38,723 nucleotides of DNA from Rickettsiales bacterium (lineage in GTDB: Bacteria; Pseudomonadota; Alphaproteobacteria; Rickettsiales; Deianiraeaceae), in contig CANDYN010000001.1 in NCBI GenBank assembly GCA_947424985.1, forward strand, positions 1-38,723, in the 5' to 3' direction. The position numbers and the translations under genes are program-made. Within the stretch, counting starts at the first letter, position 1, and every line of letters begins with the position of its first letter. Under the pieces are notes generated by a model that saw only the letters and a program-made list of their open reading frames with translations, was not told the origin of the DNA and did no database searches. Shown one piece after another: positions 1-9,746 of the stretch.

Positions 1-596
1 GTTTATTAATATTCCGTAAGCAATATATTTATGGTTTAATATTCTATGGAACCGGTGTATCTGCATTTATTATTATCTCCCAAGCTCCTACATCCATGGG
101 AATTCACGTTCCAAACTTAGGAAGATTTAGCATTATATATTCTCCTTTTGTCTTGGAATTTATTTGTGGTGCATTGTATTGTTATTTTATCAAACACAAA
201 AATAAGACTGTTTTATTTGCACTTGGTATAATGCTTGCTTATTTATATTATATAAATCTTGCTATGATGATTTGTATACTTGGGACAATTTCGTTGTTTG
301 AAGTGTTAAAGTTATATGAGAAATATTTCAAATTTCCTAAAGTTTTGGTTTTAATTGGAGATGCTTCTTATACGCTTTATTTAACACACGTTCTTGTTCT
401 GAATACGGTGAGAGTTATTTTTGATAAGATTGGCTTCTTTAACAGTTTCTTTAACAAAATGCCTAATGCGATATGGATGACCATTATGTTTACCGCTCCA
501 ATTTTATTTGCAGTTTTGCATTATAAGATTGTTGAGGTAAGAACAAAAGAATTTTTACTTAGAAATTTTAACAAAATCCGCATATATATCAGCTGA
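1..596 (+). CDS. Acyltransferase 3 family membrane protein, C-terminal part (gene truncated by window edge)
   Basis: The frame is open from base 3, so the gene begins outside the window; the ATG at 96 is internal. The visible part has several hydrophobic segments typical of an integral membrane protein and the motif GDASYTLYLTH (around 348-392), which matches the C-terminal GDxSYSLYLTH signature of the OafA/YrhL acyltransferase-3 family. These proteins O-acylate surface polysaccharides or lipids from the cytoplasmic membrane. The catalytic N-terminal His/Arg motifs would lie upstream and cannot be checked. Its last 42 bases overlap the 3' end of the opposite-strand adenylate kinase gene. The family call is fairly firm; the substrate is unknown. 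Confidence 0.75.
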   Translation, partial: LLIFRKQYIYGLIFYGTGVSAFIIISQAPTSMGIHVPNLGRFSIIYSPFVLEFICGALYCYFIKHKNKTVLFALGIMLAYLYYINLAMMICILGTISLFEVLKLYEKYFKFPKVLVLIGDASYTLYLTHVLVLNTVRVIFDKIGFFNSFFNKMPNAIWMTIMFTAPILFAVLHYKIVEVRTKEFLLRNFNKIRIYIS

Positions 597-1163
597 TTTA
601 CAACTGAGATGCACAGACTGCTTAGGGAAATTTTTATCATAATAAGTCGCAATTGGAATTAAATTTTTATAATACAGCCCAATTCTTTCTTTAAAAACTT
701 CGCTATTATCGTCATCTCTTTTCACTTTAGATTCAGCCACCCTACCCTTCATTCTTTCCTCCAAAACATCATTTGGACATTCAATAAATACAATCTTCTC
801 TATATTAAATCCCTTTGTCTTTAACATACTATCAAGAAGTTTTATCTGAGACTCAGACCTTGGAACACCGTCCAATATTATATTTTCATATTTCTTTTCA
901 TCCAAATACCTGCCAAGTTCTTCAAAAACAGCCCCCTCAGATACAAGACTGCCATTTTTCATCTTTTCTTTAAAGTCTTTATTTTTAGATTGCCTTAGAA
1001 TATCTCCAACTGAAACATGCTTATATTGAGAATTGGCAATAATTTTATTTGCTAAATAGCCCTTACCGGAAGCTGGAGGGCCTATTAAAATAATAGCCTT
1101 TTTATCACCAGCAAGAGCAAAATCAGCAAAAAATAATGTAAATATTATAAAGATAATTTTCAT
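555..1163 (-). CDS. Adenylate kinase-like protein with a signal peptide (predicted exported)
   Basis: A 202-residue protein. Residues 1-18 form a clear Sec signal peptide (Met-Lys, hydrophobic core, then an ALA cleavage site before GDKK). The mature part is an adenylate kinase fold: P-loop GPPASGKG at 28-35, VGDILR at 52-57 in the AMP-binding region, DGVPR at 98-102 (family DGFPR), and a short lid ending in RDDDN at 149-153. There is no zinc-binding Cys set in the lid. Departures from consensus are the third P-loop residue (Gly to Ala), Tyr where GKGT has Thr, and Phe to Val in DGFPR. The ATG lies 1 base after the rpoC stop, so it is probably translated from the same message. In alphaproteobacteria the cytosolic adk usually sits in the secY-rpsM cluster, so this may be a second, exported copy. 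Enzyme activity is inferred. Confidence 0.8.
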   Translation of the reverse strand: MKIIFIIFTLFFADFALAGDKKAIILIGPPASGKGYLANKIIANSQYKHVSVGDILRQSKNKDFKEKMKNGSLVSEGAVFEELGRYLDEKKYENIILDGVPRSESQIKLLDSMLKTKGFNIEKIVFIECPNDVLEERMKGRVAESKVKRDDDNSEVFKERIGLYYKNLIPIATYYDKNFPKQSVHLSCKSADIYADFVKISK

Positions 1164-1164
1164 A

Positions 1165-4100
1165 TTAACTCTGTGTCGTCAAAAATTTTGATTCAGAAAA
1201 ACCGGTACCAAGCGGAACGAGTCTTCCAACTGTAATATTTTCTTTACAACCGGATAAAGGATCCACTCTTCCATAGCAAGCAGCGTTTGAAAGAACTTTA
1301 ACAACCTCTTGGAATGCAGCCGCAGCCAAGAAAGATTCTGTATTCACCGAAACCTTTGTAATTCCAGTTAAAACCTTCTCAAACCCAATCTGTCTTTTGC
1401 CAAGCGATGCTAAAATATCATTTTTATTTCTTACAATACTTATATCAATATTTTCACCAACAACAAATTCAGAATCACCAGAGCTTGTAATGATACAGCG
1501 ACTTAACATTCTTTTGACAATTATCTCAATATGCCTTTCATTAATTGAAACACCTTGAAGCTGATAAACGCTTTGAACTTTATTTGTCATGAATCTAATT
1601 AACTCTTCTTCTCCGTGAGTCGTTAATATATCATGAAGATCTGTTTCTCCATCAACAATTATATCACCTTTTGATATCAATTGACCATTATCAATTTTTA
1701 AATATTCGCCCTTCTTAATCGAAAATTCAGTTGGATCAAGCGTTTTATCAAGAGGTTGTATTTCAATACGCACCTTCAATCGAGGTGAGGTATCTATGTT
1801 TGCAATCCCATCAAATGGAGCTATTATCGAAGGTTTTGCGGGAACTCTTGCTTCAAAAATACTTTCAACAATAGGTAATCCACCGGTAATATCTTGTATT
1901 ACACTAATGTCAGTTTGTATTCTCGCAATACAATCACCCTTTATAACCTTTGCACCATCTTCAACCTGAACAATACAATCAATCGGTAACACATAAAAAA
2001 CATCATCACCGTTTTGATTCTTGATAATCGATCCAGAAGCATCAACAATCGCTATCCTCGGAAGTAAATATTTACCACCCTTCGTAGAATTTATAACAAC
2101 TTTACTTGAAAGACCTGAATTTTCATCAAATTTTTCTCTGTAAGATATAGACTCTATCATATCTACATATTTTGCATAGCCATCAAATTCCGATGAAACT
2201 GGTGTAATATAAGTATTCCATGTTGCAATTCTTTGTCCCATTATAACAGCTTGTCCATTCTCAACATACAATTCTGTCGATCTTGGCAAACTATAGGTTG
2301 CTATAACTCTATTTCCATGCTTTGAAGTTATCGAAATTTTAGAATTATTATTCAAGGTTACCAAAGTTCCATCTTGATTTTTAATTGTTTTGAAACTTGC
2401 AAATTTTACAATTCCATCAGCTTCAGCCATAATATTTTTCGTACTAGATCTCGAAGAAATCCCACCCATTTGGAAAGTTCTCAAGGTAAGCTGAGTTCCT
2501 GGCTCCCCAATTGATTGAGCGGCAACAATTCCAACCGCTTCTCCGATCGCAACAAGCTCACGTCTTGCAATATCCTTACCATAGCACATTGCACATATTC
2601 CACTTTTTGATTCACAAGTTGCAGAAGATCTAACAACCACAAAGTGAAGCGAATCAACTATTTCATAGTTTTCTTGCTCTATTATAGATCCTTTTTTCAG
2701 CAAAACTTCACCGCTGTCAGATAAAATATCCTCAGCAATAACTCTACCACTAACAATCTCAGACAGCTTTTTAATAATTTGCCCATCAACCATAACCGGC
2801 TTAAAGGTTATACCTTTATCAGTGCCACAATCGTGTTCGGTAATTTTTATATCTTGTGCAACGTCAACAAGCCTTCTTGTTAAATATCCGGCATTTGCTG
2901 TTTTCAGTGCGGTATCAGAAATTCCTTTTCTCGAACCATGCGCAGAATTAAAATATTCCATCATATTCAAACCTTCTTTGAAATTCGATATAATTGGCGC
3001 CTCTATTACTTCCCCCGATGGTTTTACCATCAAACCTTTCATTCCTGCCATTTGTTTCAATTGAGATTCCGAACCTCTCGCTCCGGAATTTATCATCAAG
3101 TAAACAGAATTTACGCTACTTGTATCCGATCCGATTGTAATGGTTTTCATCATATCAGCTGTAACGCTATCAACACATCTTGACCATTCATCTGTTACCT
3201 TGTTATACTTCTCTTTGTACGTAATTAAGCCTGAGTTTAACTGCTTTTCAGCTTCTTTTACAACATCAAAGCTACTTTTAATTAAAGCTTCTTTTGATTC
3301 AGGAATTTTTATATCATCCAAACCAAAAGATATACCAGATTCAGTGCAAATCTTAAAACCAAAACGCATTATCTCATCGCAAAACCGAACAACACAAGCT
3401 TGACCGTGACGATCAAGGAGATAAAGAACAACTTTCGCTAAATGTTTTGCATTAAATTTATTGTTAAAAATCTCAAAATCAAGTGTATTTAATTCTATTT
3501 TTGCAACATTATACGTCAGAACCCTACCTGGACAAGTTTCAATATACTCAAAATCGCCGGTTGTCAAATTTTTCATTCTAAATTTAATTTTACTATTATA
3601 TGATATTTTTTTCAAGCTATGTGCGGTATTAATATCGTGAACGCTATCAAAGTAAAACCCATTACCAGGTGCATCTTCAAAGATAGAAGTAGCATAAAAA
3701 AGACCAAGAACAACATCTTTTGTTGGAGATATTATCGGACTTCCGTCTGATGGATTTAAGATGTTATTCGAAGAGATCATTAAAATCCTAGCTTCCATCT
3801 GAGATTCAATTGAAATCGGCACGTGAACCGCCATCTGATCTCCATCGAAATCGGCATTAAATGCCTTACAAACAAGCGGATGAAGTTGGATTGCTTTTCC
3901 ATTTATCAAAATAACTTCAAATCCCTGTATCCCAAGTCTATGCAGGGTTGGAGCACGATTTAACAATACCATTTTATCTGAAACTATATCTTTCAATATA
4001 TCAAGAACTTCAGCAGAATCGCCTTGGATCAATTTTTCACAAGCCTTTAAAGATGTAGCTCTACCATAAGTCATTAGCTTCGCAAAGATAAATGGCTTGA

Positions 4101-5202
4101 ATAATTCAAGAGCCATGATAATTGGAAGCCCACACTGGTGTAGCTTTAAATTTGGACCAACCGAAATAACTGAACGACCTGAATAATCAACTCTTTTACC
4201 CAAAATATTCTGTCTAAATCTTCCATTTTTACCTTTCAGATTTTCAGTCAAAGACTTTTTCACATCATCTGTTTTTGCTTGAGAACCGAGGAACAAATCA
4301 TCAACCGCATATTGGAGCATTCTTTTTTCATTCTTAATAATCAAAGCTGGAGCACCAATTTCCATTAGCCTGCTCAAACGATTATTTCTATTTATAACAC
4401 GTCTATAAAGGTCATTCAAATCAGACGTTGCAAATTTTCCACTGTCAAGCGGAACAAGCGGTCTTAACTCAGGTGGCAAAACTGGAATATATTTCATTAC
4501 CATCCAGTCAAGTTTATTTCCTGATGCCTTAAATCCAGATAAAAATAATAATCTTTTTTCAATTGCTTTTTTCTTAACTTTTGAATTTGTTGATTCATTT
4601 TCCCTTGAAAGTCTTTCAATTTCAAAATCAATATCTATAGAAAGCAACGCATCACGCACCCCTTCAGCGCCTATTCCAAATTTTATAATGTCTTCACCAA
4701 AATTATCAAGTGCATCATAATATTCTTCATCCGACAATACTTGAAATTTTGTCAGAGTTGAACTCGCTGGATCTATAACAATATAAGCTTGGTAATACAC
4801 AACTCTGCTTAAATCTTTAGCAGTTACCCCCAAAGCTGTTGCCATTTTTGACGGTTGAGATTTAACAAACCAAATATGAGCAACAGGAACAGCAAGAGTA
4901 ATATGTCCCATTCTTTCACGACGCACACTTGAGGTTGTTACTTCTACATCACATTTTTCACACACGATCCCTGAGTATTTAATTCTCTTATATTTACCAC
5001 AGAGGCACTCATAATCCTTAACCGGACCGAAAACTTTTGCACAAAAAAGACCACCCTTCTCAGGCTTTAGCGTTCTATAATTGATAGTTTCGTTATTGAT
5101 TATTTCTCCATACGAATTCGAAAGTATATCGTCCGGAGAAGATATACTAAGTGAGATAGATGAAAACTCAGATACATTATTCTTTAAATTAAAATTTTGC
5201 AT
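1165..5202 (-). CDS. rpoC: DNA-directed RNA polymerase subunit beta'
   Basis: About 1345 residues from the chosen ATG at 5202. The frame also opens upstream with a TTG directly after the rpoB stop, but the ATG leaves a 21-base spacer and gives a normal N-terminus. Visible family marks: the N-terminal zinc ribbon CLCGKYK...CEKC, the catalytic NADFDGDQMAVHVP that binds the active-site magnesium, the second zinc site (DCGT plus CESKSGICAMC), and the AAQSIGEPGTQLTLRTFQMGG segment after it. Length is close to the usual 1380-1410. It follows rpoB as in nearly all bacteria, but the gene after it is an exported adenylate kinase instead of rpsL-rpsG-fusA. Confidence 0.98.
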   Translation of the reverse strand: MQNFNLKNNVSEFSSISLSISSPDDILSNSYGEIINNETINYRTLKPEKGGLFCAKVFGPVKDYECLCGKYKRIKYSGIVCEKCDVEVTTSSVRRERMGHITLAVPVAHIWFVKSQPSKMATALGVTAKDLSRVVYYQAYIVIDPASSTLTKFQVLSDEEYYDALDNFGEDIIKFGIGAEGVRDALLSIDIDFEIERLSRENESTNSKVKKKAIEKRLLFLSGFKASGNKLDWMVMKYIPVLPPELRPLVPLDSGKFATSDLNDLYRRVINRNNRLSRLMEIGAPALIIKNEKRMLQYAVDDLFLGSQAKTDDVKKSLTENLKGKNGRFRQNILGKRVDYSGRSVISVGPNLKLHQCGLPIIMALELFKPFIFAKLMTYGRATSLKACEKLIQGDSAEVLDILKDIVSDKMVLLNRAPTLHRLGIQGFEVILINGKAIQLHPLVCKAFNADFDGDQMAVHVPISIESQMEARILMISSNNILNPSDGSPIISPTKDVVLGLFYATSIFEDAPGNGFYFDSVHDINTAHSLKKISYNSKIKFRMKNLTTGDFEYIETCPGRVLTYNVAKIELNTLDFEIFNNKFNAKHLAKVVLYLLDRHGQACVVRFCDEIMRFGFKICTESGISFGLDDIKIPESKEALIKSSFDVVKEAEKQLNSGLITYKEKYNKVTDEWSRCVDSVTADMMKTITIGSDTSSVNSVYLMINSGARGSESQLKQMAGMKGLMVKPSGEVIEAPIISNFKEGLNMMEYFNSAHGSRKGISDTALKTANAGYLTRRLVDVAQDIKITEHDCGTDKGITFKPVMVDGQIIKKLSEIVSGRVIAEDILSDSGEVLLKKGSIIEQENYEIVDSLHFVVVRSSATCESKSGICAMCYGKDIARRELVAIGEAVGIVAAQSIGEPGTQLTLRTFQMGGISSRSSTKNIMAEADGIVKFASFKTIKNQDGTLVTLNNNSKISITSKHGNRVIATYSLPRSTELYVENGQAVIMGQRIATWNTYITPVSSEFDGYAKYVDMIESISYREKFDENSGLSSKVVINSTKGGKYLLPRIAIVDASGSIIKNQNGDDVFYVLPIDCIVQVEDGAKVIKGDCIARIQTDISVIQDITGGLPIVESIFEARVPAKPSIIAPFDGIANIDTSPRLKVRIEIQPLDKTLDPTEFSIKKGEYLKIDNGQLISKGDIIVDGETDLHDILTTHGEEELIRFMTNKVQSVYQLQGVSINERHIEIIVKRMLSRCIITSSGDSEFVVGENIDISIVRNKNDILASLGKRQIGFEKVLTGITKVSVNTESFLAAAAFQEVVKVLSNAACYGRVDPLSGCKENITVGRLVPLGTGFSESKFLTTQS

Positions 5203-5223
5203 AATATAAACTAAATATACCAA

Positions 5224-8200
5224 CTATATAACACTTTCGTCCATTAAAGACACATTCAAACCAAGCGCAGAAAGTTCTTTTAACAGAACATTAAACGACT
5301 CAGGCATGCCTTTTTTATAATCACACGTTCCGGAAACAATCGCACTATACATACTTTTTCTTCCACGAACATCGTCTGATTTAACAGTCAACATTTCATT
5401 CAGAGTATATGCAGCACCGTATGCTTCAACAGCCCAACACTCCATTTCTCCAAGTCTTTGTCCTCCAAAATTCGTTTTACCACCAAGAGGTTGTTGCGTA
5501 ATCAAGCTATATGGACCAACAGATCTTGCGTGAACTTTTTTATCAACCATGTGATGTAATTTTAATATATACAATATACCAACTGACACCTTTCTTTCGA
5601 ATTTATCACCAGTCATTCCATCATATAAATCAACTTGACCAGATTCATCACATCCAACCATTTTCAAAGTATCTTGGACAGTTTTATAATTAATACCAGA
5701 GAAAACGGGGATATTAAATGGAACACCCTTTGCATACATCTTTGCAACTTCTTTCACTTCTTCATTCTTTAAAGACTTTACTTTGTCTTGAATATACTTA
5801 TCAGGAATGATCTCTATTATTGCTTTTTTAACATCCTCCGCTTTGGTATATTGCTCAAGAGCTTTCGATATTTTCTTCCCAAGTGTCATAGACACAAGAC
5901 CTAAAGACAACTCAAGAACTTGACCCAAGTTCATACGTGCAACAATCCCTAGCGGATTGACAATAACATCAATTGGAGTTCCGTCTTTCATGAAAGGCAT
6001 ATCTTGAGTTGGCACTATTTTTGAAATAATTCCCTTGTTTCCATGTCTCCCGGCAACCTTATCTCCAGGTTGCAAATTACTCTTCGTAGCAACAAATACC
6101 TTAACTTCATAAAGAATTCCGTTTGAAAAATCCTTTTCCTCTTTGACATTTGAAATCAAAAGCTTAGCTTCATCTTCAAACCTCTTGACGATAACAAGAT
6201 ATTCTCTTACCAGCTCGTGCAATGTATCTGACGTATTTACATCATCAAGCACTATTTTCAACATATCCTTGATTGCAATTTTTTCAAGCCAAGCCTTCTC
6301 AAGTTTTCTCGAGATGGGAATTGCTGACAATTTACAAGATTTTGAAATTGCTGCATTAGTAAAAGATTTCAAAATATCAACAATAATATTTTCTCTCAAA
6401 ATTTCTATTTTATCTGCTAAATCCGATTTTATCGAATGAACCTTTCTTACTTCATTTTCAACTTGGGTTCCTATTTTTTCAACACCACGTCTTGAAAAAA
6501 CTTGAACATCGACAACAACACCGCTGTAACCAGGTGAAAGAGTTAAAGATGTATTTTTTACATCAGTTTTTCCTTCCCCAAATATTGCACGAAGTAGCTT
6601 TTCCTCAGGCGTCATAGGAGATTCTGCTTTGGGAGAAATTTTCCCAACCAATATATCACCAGGCTTTACAAAAGTTCCAATTTTAACTATTCCAGCTTCA
6701 TCAAGATTTGCAACAGCTGACTCTGAAACAGATGGAATACTTCTCGTTATCTGCTCAGATCCCAAACGAGTATCCATCACCGTTACAGTAAATTCCTCTA
6801 TGTGAATTGAAGAAAATCTTTCATCCGCAACAACACGTTCGGATACAATAACTGAGTCTTCAAATCCATATCCATTCCAAGACATAAAGGCTACTTTTAC
6901 ATTTTGCCCAAGCGCTATTTCAGAAACTTCCGACGCAAAGGTATCAGCTATTGGCTGTCCAATTTTTATTACATCACCAAGTTTTACACAAGGATTGAAA
7001 TTTGCACAAGTTGAGTTATTTGTTCTTTTAAATTTTTCAAGGATATGGCAATGAATATCACTTTTTTCCTCATCCTTAATATATATTTTTCTTGAATCAA
7101 CGTAGCAAACTGTTCCAGAAACTTCTGATTTAACGACAGCGGAGGATTTCATTCCAACGAATTTTTCAAAACCGGTAGCAATAATAGGAGCATCAGCCTT
7201 AATCACCGGAACTGATTGCCTATGCATATTCGAGCTCATCAAAACTCTATATGAGTCATTCGCTTCACAAAATGGAATCAAGCTTGCTGTTTGAGATAAT
7301 GGTTGATTTGGTGCCATATCGATAAAGTCAACTTTATCACTCTGAATATTAACAAATTCCCCTCCTCTTCTGACGCTCACTATGTCATCTGTTATTTCTT
7401 TTCCTTGTACATATTTCGTATTATAACTTGCAATTGAATATTTTTGTTCAGAACTTGCATCAAGATATACGATTTCATCAAGTATTTTGCGATCTTTTAC
7501 AACCTTGTACGGAGTTTCTATGAATCCATATTTATTTATTTTTGCAAAACAAGCAAGATTACTTATTAAACCTATATTTTGACTATCCGGAGTTTCCACG
7601 ATACATATTCTTCCATAATGCGTCGGGTGAACGTCACGAACCTCGATTCCAACTCTATCTCTTTCAACGCCACCAGGACCAAGCGCAGATATTCTTCTTT
7701 TGTGACTTAACTCAGACAATGGATTGGTTTGTTCCATAAGTTGAGACAGCTGAGATGTCAACATAAAATCTTTTATTGTTTTTGATATTTGATTTGGAAG
7801 CAGTATAGATGCCGCAGATATAAACATCCCGCTTTGAGAATTTGACATTTTATCAATGGCAACCTTAACTAAATTTCTCATGGAACTAATTATCATATTC
7901 CCAATTAATTCAGATGCAGTTCTTATTCTTCTATTTCCAAGATGATCTATGTCTTCTATTTCATGTGGATTTTCTTTTAAATTAATTAAAGCCTTCAATA
8001 TTAAGAAACAGTCCTCATCAGTCAAAGCCAAAGATTCACTTTTCGTTCCAAGAGTTGCATTTAGTTTATATCTACCTATTGCAGACAAGTTACATCTTGA
8101 TCCATCAAACAAAAATGATCTAACAGTCTCAACCGGAGAATCGTTCGATGAAGTTGCCATCATCTCACCCTTTCTGATCATCTTTAAAACCAATGCAGCG

Positions 8201-9255
8201 GCACTATCATTATCAGTTTCAACCGCAGATATGATACTTTTCAATATAATATCACTAAATCCTTTTTTAATAAAATTTACAATTCCAACATCCATCCCCT
8301 CTTCTTTTATTGAGATAAGGGTATCTGCATCTACACACGATCCCGCTTTTACACCAATTTGCTCAAGATCGCTAAATAAAAATAGAGATGATTTAATGTC
8401 ATCAATTTTACATATAAACCCAGACTTTGAGACATCATCAACTCTTTTAGCGGTCAAAACTAACCCCTCTTTAACAACAATTTCGCCCGACTCTGAGTAA
8501 ATACAATAAGGAAACCTCATCCCCTTAATATCGTTTGTATCTACATGTATTTTAACCAATCTGTCTGCTTTGGATACAACCGAGATCTCAACTTTGTCAT
8601 AGAATTTCGAAACTATGGTTTTAGAATCAAAACCAATTGCATATAAAAAAGTAACCAAGTCAATCTTTCTTTTTTTATCAAGAATTACATAAGCACCTTC
8701 AGTATCCTGAATTTCAAAATCAATCCAGGTTCCATTATAAGGTATCAAGCTCGCTCTGTAGCGAGATATGTTACCATCCTTATCGTTTGAAAAAACAAGA
8801 CCCGGAGATCTGTGTATTTGAGATATTACAACTCTTTCAACACCATTCATTACAAATTTACCGTCTTCGCCTATTAAAGGTATATCAAACAAAGCAACGT
8901 CCTGATCATTCACACTTGCCAAAATTTTACCACCATCTCCGTTTTCTATATAAGTTTTAGTTCTTAAACGAACCATCGCGCTTGAACAATAAGAGCCTCC
9001 AAGCCTTATACAATCATTTATACTTACAGATGGTTTACCCATCGATATAGAGACAAATTCTATCTCAAAATTACCAAATAAATCTTTGATCGGGAAAAAA
9101 GATGATACTATTTTTTCCAGTGAATTTATATCATTTCCTTCTAAAAATTTCTGATATGAATCCTGTTGAAATCTAAAAACATCGTCTATTAAAGCGAAAG
9201 CTTCTTTTGGGTAACGACCCAAGGACCACCTAAAATCAGATTTACATACAGTCAT
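5224..9255 (-). CDS. rpoB: DNA-directed RNA polymerase subunit beta
   Basis: 1343 residues, full length for the family, from an ATG at 9255. Recognisable blocks include the rifampicin-pocket region (SQLSQLMEQTNPLSELSHKR followed by RISALGPGG, near 7690-7765), RDVHPTHYGRICIVETP, PGDKVAGRHGNKG (near 6020-6060) and the C-terminal GGQRLGEMECWAVEAYGAA. It pairs with RpoC in the catalytic core. By alignment to E. coli numbering, the pocket carries Leu at Phe514, Glu at Asp516 and Thr at Asn518, and the EGP around Pro564 reads DSQ. A putative promoter lies in the 101-base gap after rplL, but read-through from the ribosomal genes is also expected. Confidence 0.98.
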   Translation of the reverse strand: MTVCKSDFRWSLGRYPKEAFALIDDVFRFQQDSYQKFLEGNDINSLEKIVSSFFPIKDLFGNFEIEFVSISMGKPSVSINDCIRLGGSYCSSAMVRLRTKTYIENGDGGKILASVNDQDVALFDIPLIGEDGKFVMNGVERVVISQIHRSPGLVFSNDKDGNISRYRASLIPYNGTWIDFEIQDTEGAYVILDKKRKIDLVTFLYAIGFDSKTIVSKFYDKVEISVVSKADRLVKIHVDTNDIKGMRFPYCIYSESGEIVVKEGLVLTAKRVDDVSKSGFICKIDDIKSSLFLFSDLEQIGVKAGSCVDADTLISIKEEGMDVGIVNFIKKGFSDIILKSIISAVETDNDSAAALVLKMIRKGEMMATSSNDSPVETVRSFLFDGSRCNLSAIGRYKLNATLGTKSESLALTDEDCFLILKALINLKENPHEIEDIDHLGNRRIRTASELIGNMIISSMRNLVKVAIDKMSNSQSGMFISAASILLPNQISKTIKDFMLTSQLSQLMEQTNPLSELSHKRRISALGPGGVERDRVGIEVRDVHPTHYGRICIVETPDSQNIGLISNLACFAKINKYGFIETPYKVVKDRKILDEIVYLDASSEQKYSIASYNTKYVQGKEITDDIVSVRRGGEFVNIQSDKVDFIDMAPNQPLSQTASLIPFCEANDSYRVLMSSNMHRQSVPVIKADAPIIATGFEKFVGMKSSAVVKSEVSGTVCYVDSRKIYIKDEEKSDIHCHILEKFKRTNNSTCANFNPCVKLGDVIKIGQPIADTFASEVSEIALGQNVKVAFMSWNGYGFEDSVIVSERVVADERFSSIHIEEFTVTVMDTRLGSEQITRSIPSVSESAVANLDEAGIVKIGTFVKPGDILVGKISPKAESPMTPEEKLLRAIFGEGKTDVKNTSLTLSPGYSGVVVDVQVFSRRGVEKIGTQVENEVRKVHSIKSDLADKIEILRENIIVDILKSFTNAAISKSCKLSAIPISRKLEKAWLEKIAIKDMLKIVLDDVNTSDTLHELVREYLVIVKRFEDEAKLLISNVKEEKDFSNGILYEVKVFVATKSNLQPGDKVAGRHGNKGIISKIVPTQDMPFMKDGTPIDVIVNPLGIVARMNLGQVLELSLGLVSMTLGKKISKALEQYTKAEDVKKAIIEIIPDKYIQDKVKSLKNEEVKEVAKMYAKGVPFNIPVFSGINYKTVQDTLKMVGCDESGQVDLYDGMTGDKFERKVSVGILYILKLHHMVDKKVHARSVGPYSLITQQPLGGKTNFGGQRLGEMECWAVEAYGAAYTLNEMLTVKSDDVRGRKSMYSAIVSGTCDYKKGMPESFNVLLKELSALGLNVSLMDESVI

Positions 9256-9306
9256 TTGCCAAAATCAAAAGAAAAGTTTACATACGATATTATTCAAGAG
9301 CCCTAA

Positions 9307-9315
9307 ATTATACCA
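9307..9315 (-). promoter_or_regulatory. Putative extended -10 promoter for rpoB-rpoC
   Basis: On the minus strand the rplL-rpoB spacer contains TGGTATAAT, an exact extended -10 element, 51 bases before the rpoB ATG. No good -35 hexamer lies 16-18 bases upstream, which is tolerable for extended -10 promoters. No terminator or attenuator hairpin is visible in this spacer. This is the best TATAAT match found in the window. Confidence 0.45.
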
Positions 9316-9356
9316 CAACAGCATAAAATAAAGCCCCATGTTAGTTATTTAGTTAA

Positions 9357-9728
9357 CTATTTCAGCTCTACTTTTGCACCAGCAGCTTCAAGCTTAGTTT
9401 TCATCTCATTTGCCTCATCTTTAGAAACTCCAGATTTAACTTCTTTTGGAGCGGAATCAACCAAAGCTTTTGCCTCAGCCAAACCTAATCCAGTTATAGC
9501 ACGAACTTCTTTTATAACGCTGATTTTACTCGCACCTGCATCAAGCAAAAACACCTCAAACGATGTTTTTTCTGCAGCCGCTGGAGCTGAACTATCCGAT
9601 GAGACTGCTGCAGATGTCGGAGCAGAAGCAGAAACTCCCCAAGTAGATTCAAGTTCTTTTACCAAAGAAAGCATATCTGAAACTTTGAGATCGCTTAATG
9701 TTTGAACGATTTTTGAGACGTCTGACAT
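9357..9728 (-). CDS. rplL: 50S ribosomal protein L7/L12
   Basis: 123 residues, the usual length. The N-terminal dimerisation domain (residues 1-35) is followed by a flexible Ala/Ser-rich hinge (36-53) and the C-terminal factor-binding domain with KISVIKEVRAITGLGLAEAK, the signature that contacts elongation factors. It forms the ribosomal stalk on L10, whose gene lies 18 bases upstream in the same transcript. Nothing unusual. Confidence 0.97.
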   Translation of the reverse strand: MSDVSKIVQTLSDLKVSDMLSLVKELESTWGVSASAPTSAAVSSDSSAPAAAEKTSFEVFLLDAGASKISVIKEVRAITGLGLAEAKALVDSAPKEVKSGVSKDEANEMKTKLEAAGAKVELK

Positions 9729-9746
9729 AAAAAATAAAAAATAAAA

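Noticed and set aside
7949..8500. 183-codon open frame on the plus strand
   Set aside because: It lies wholly inside rpoB on the opposite strand, has no recognisable family and a composition typical of antisense read-through.
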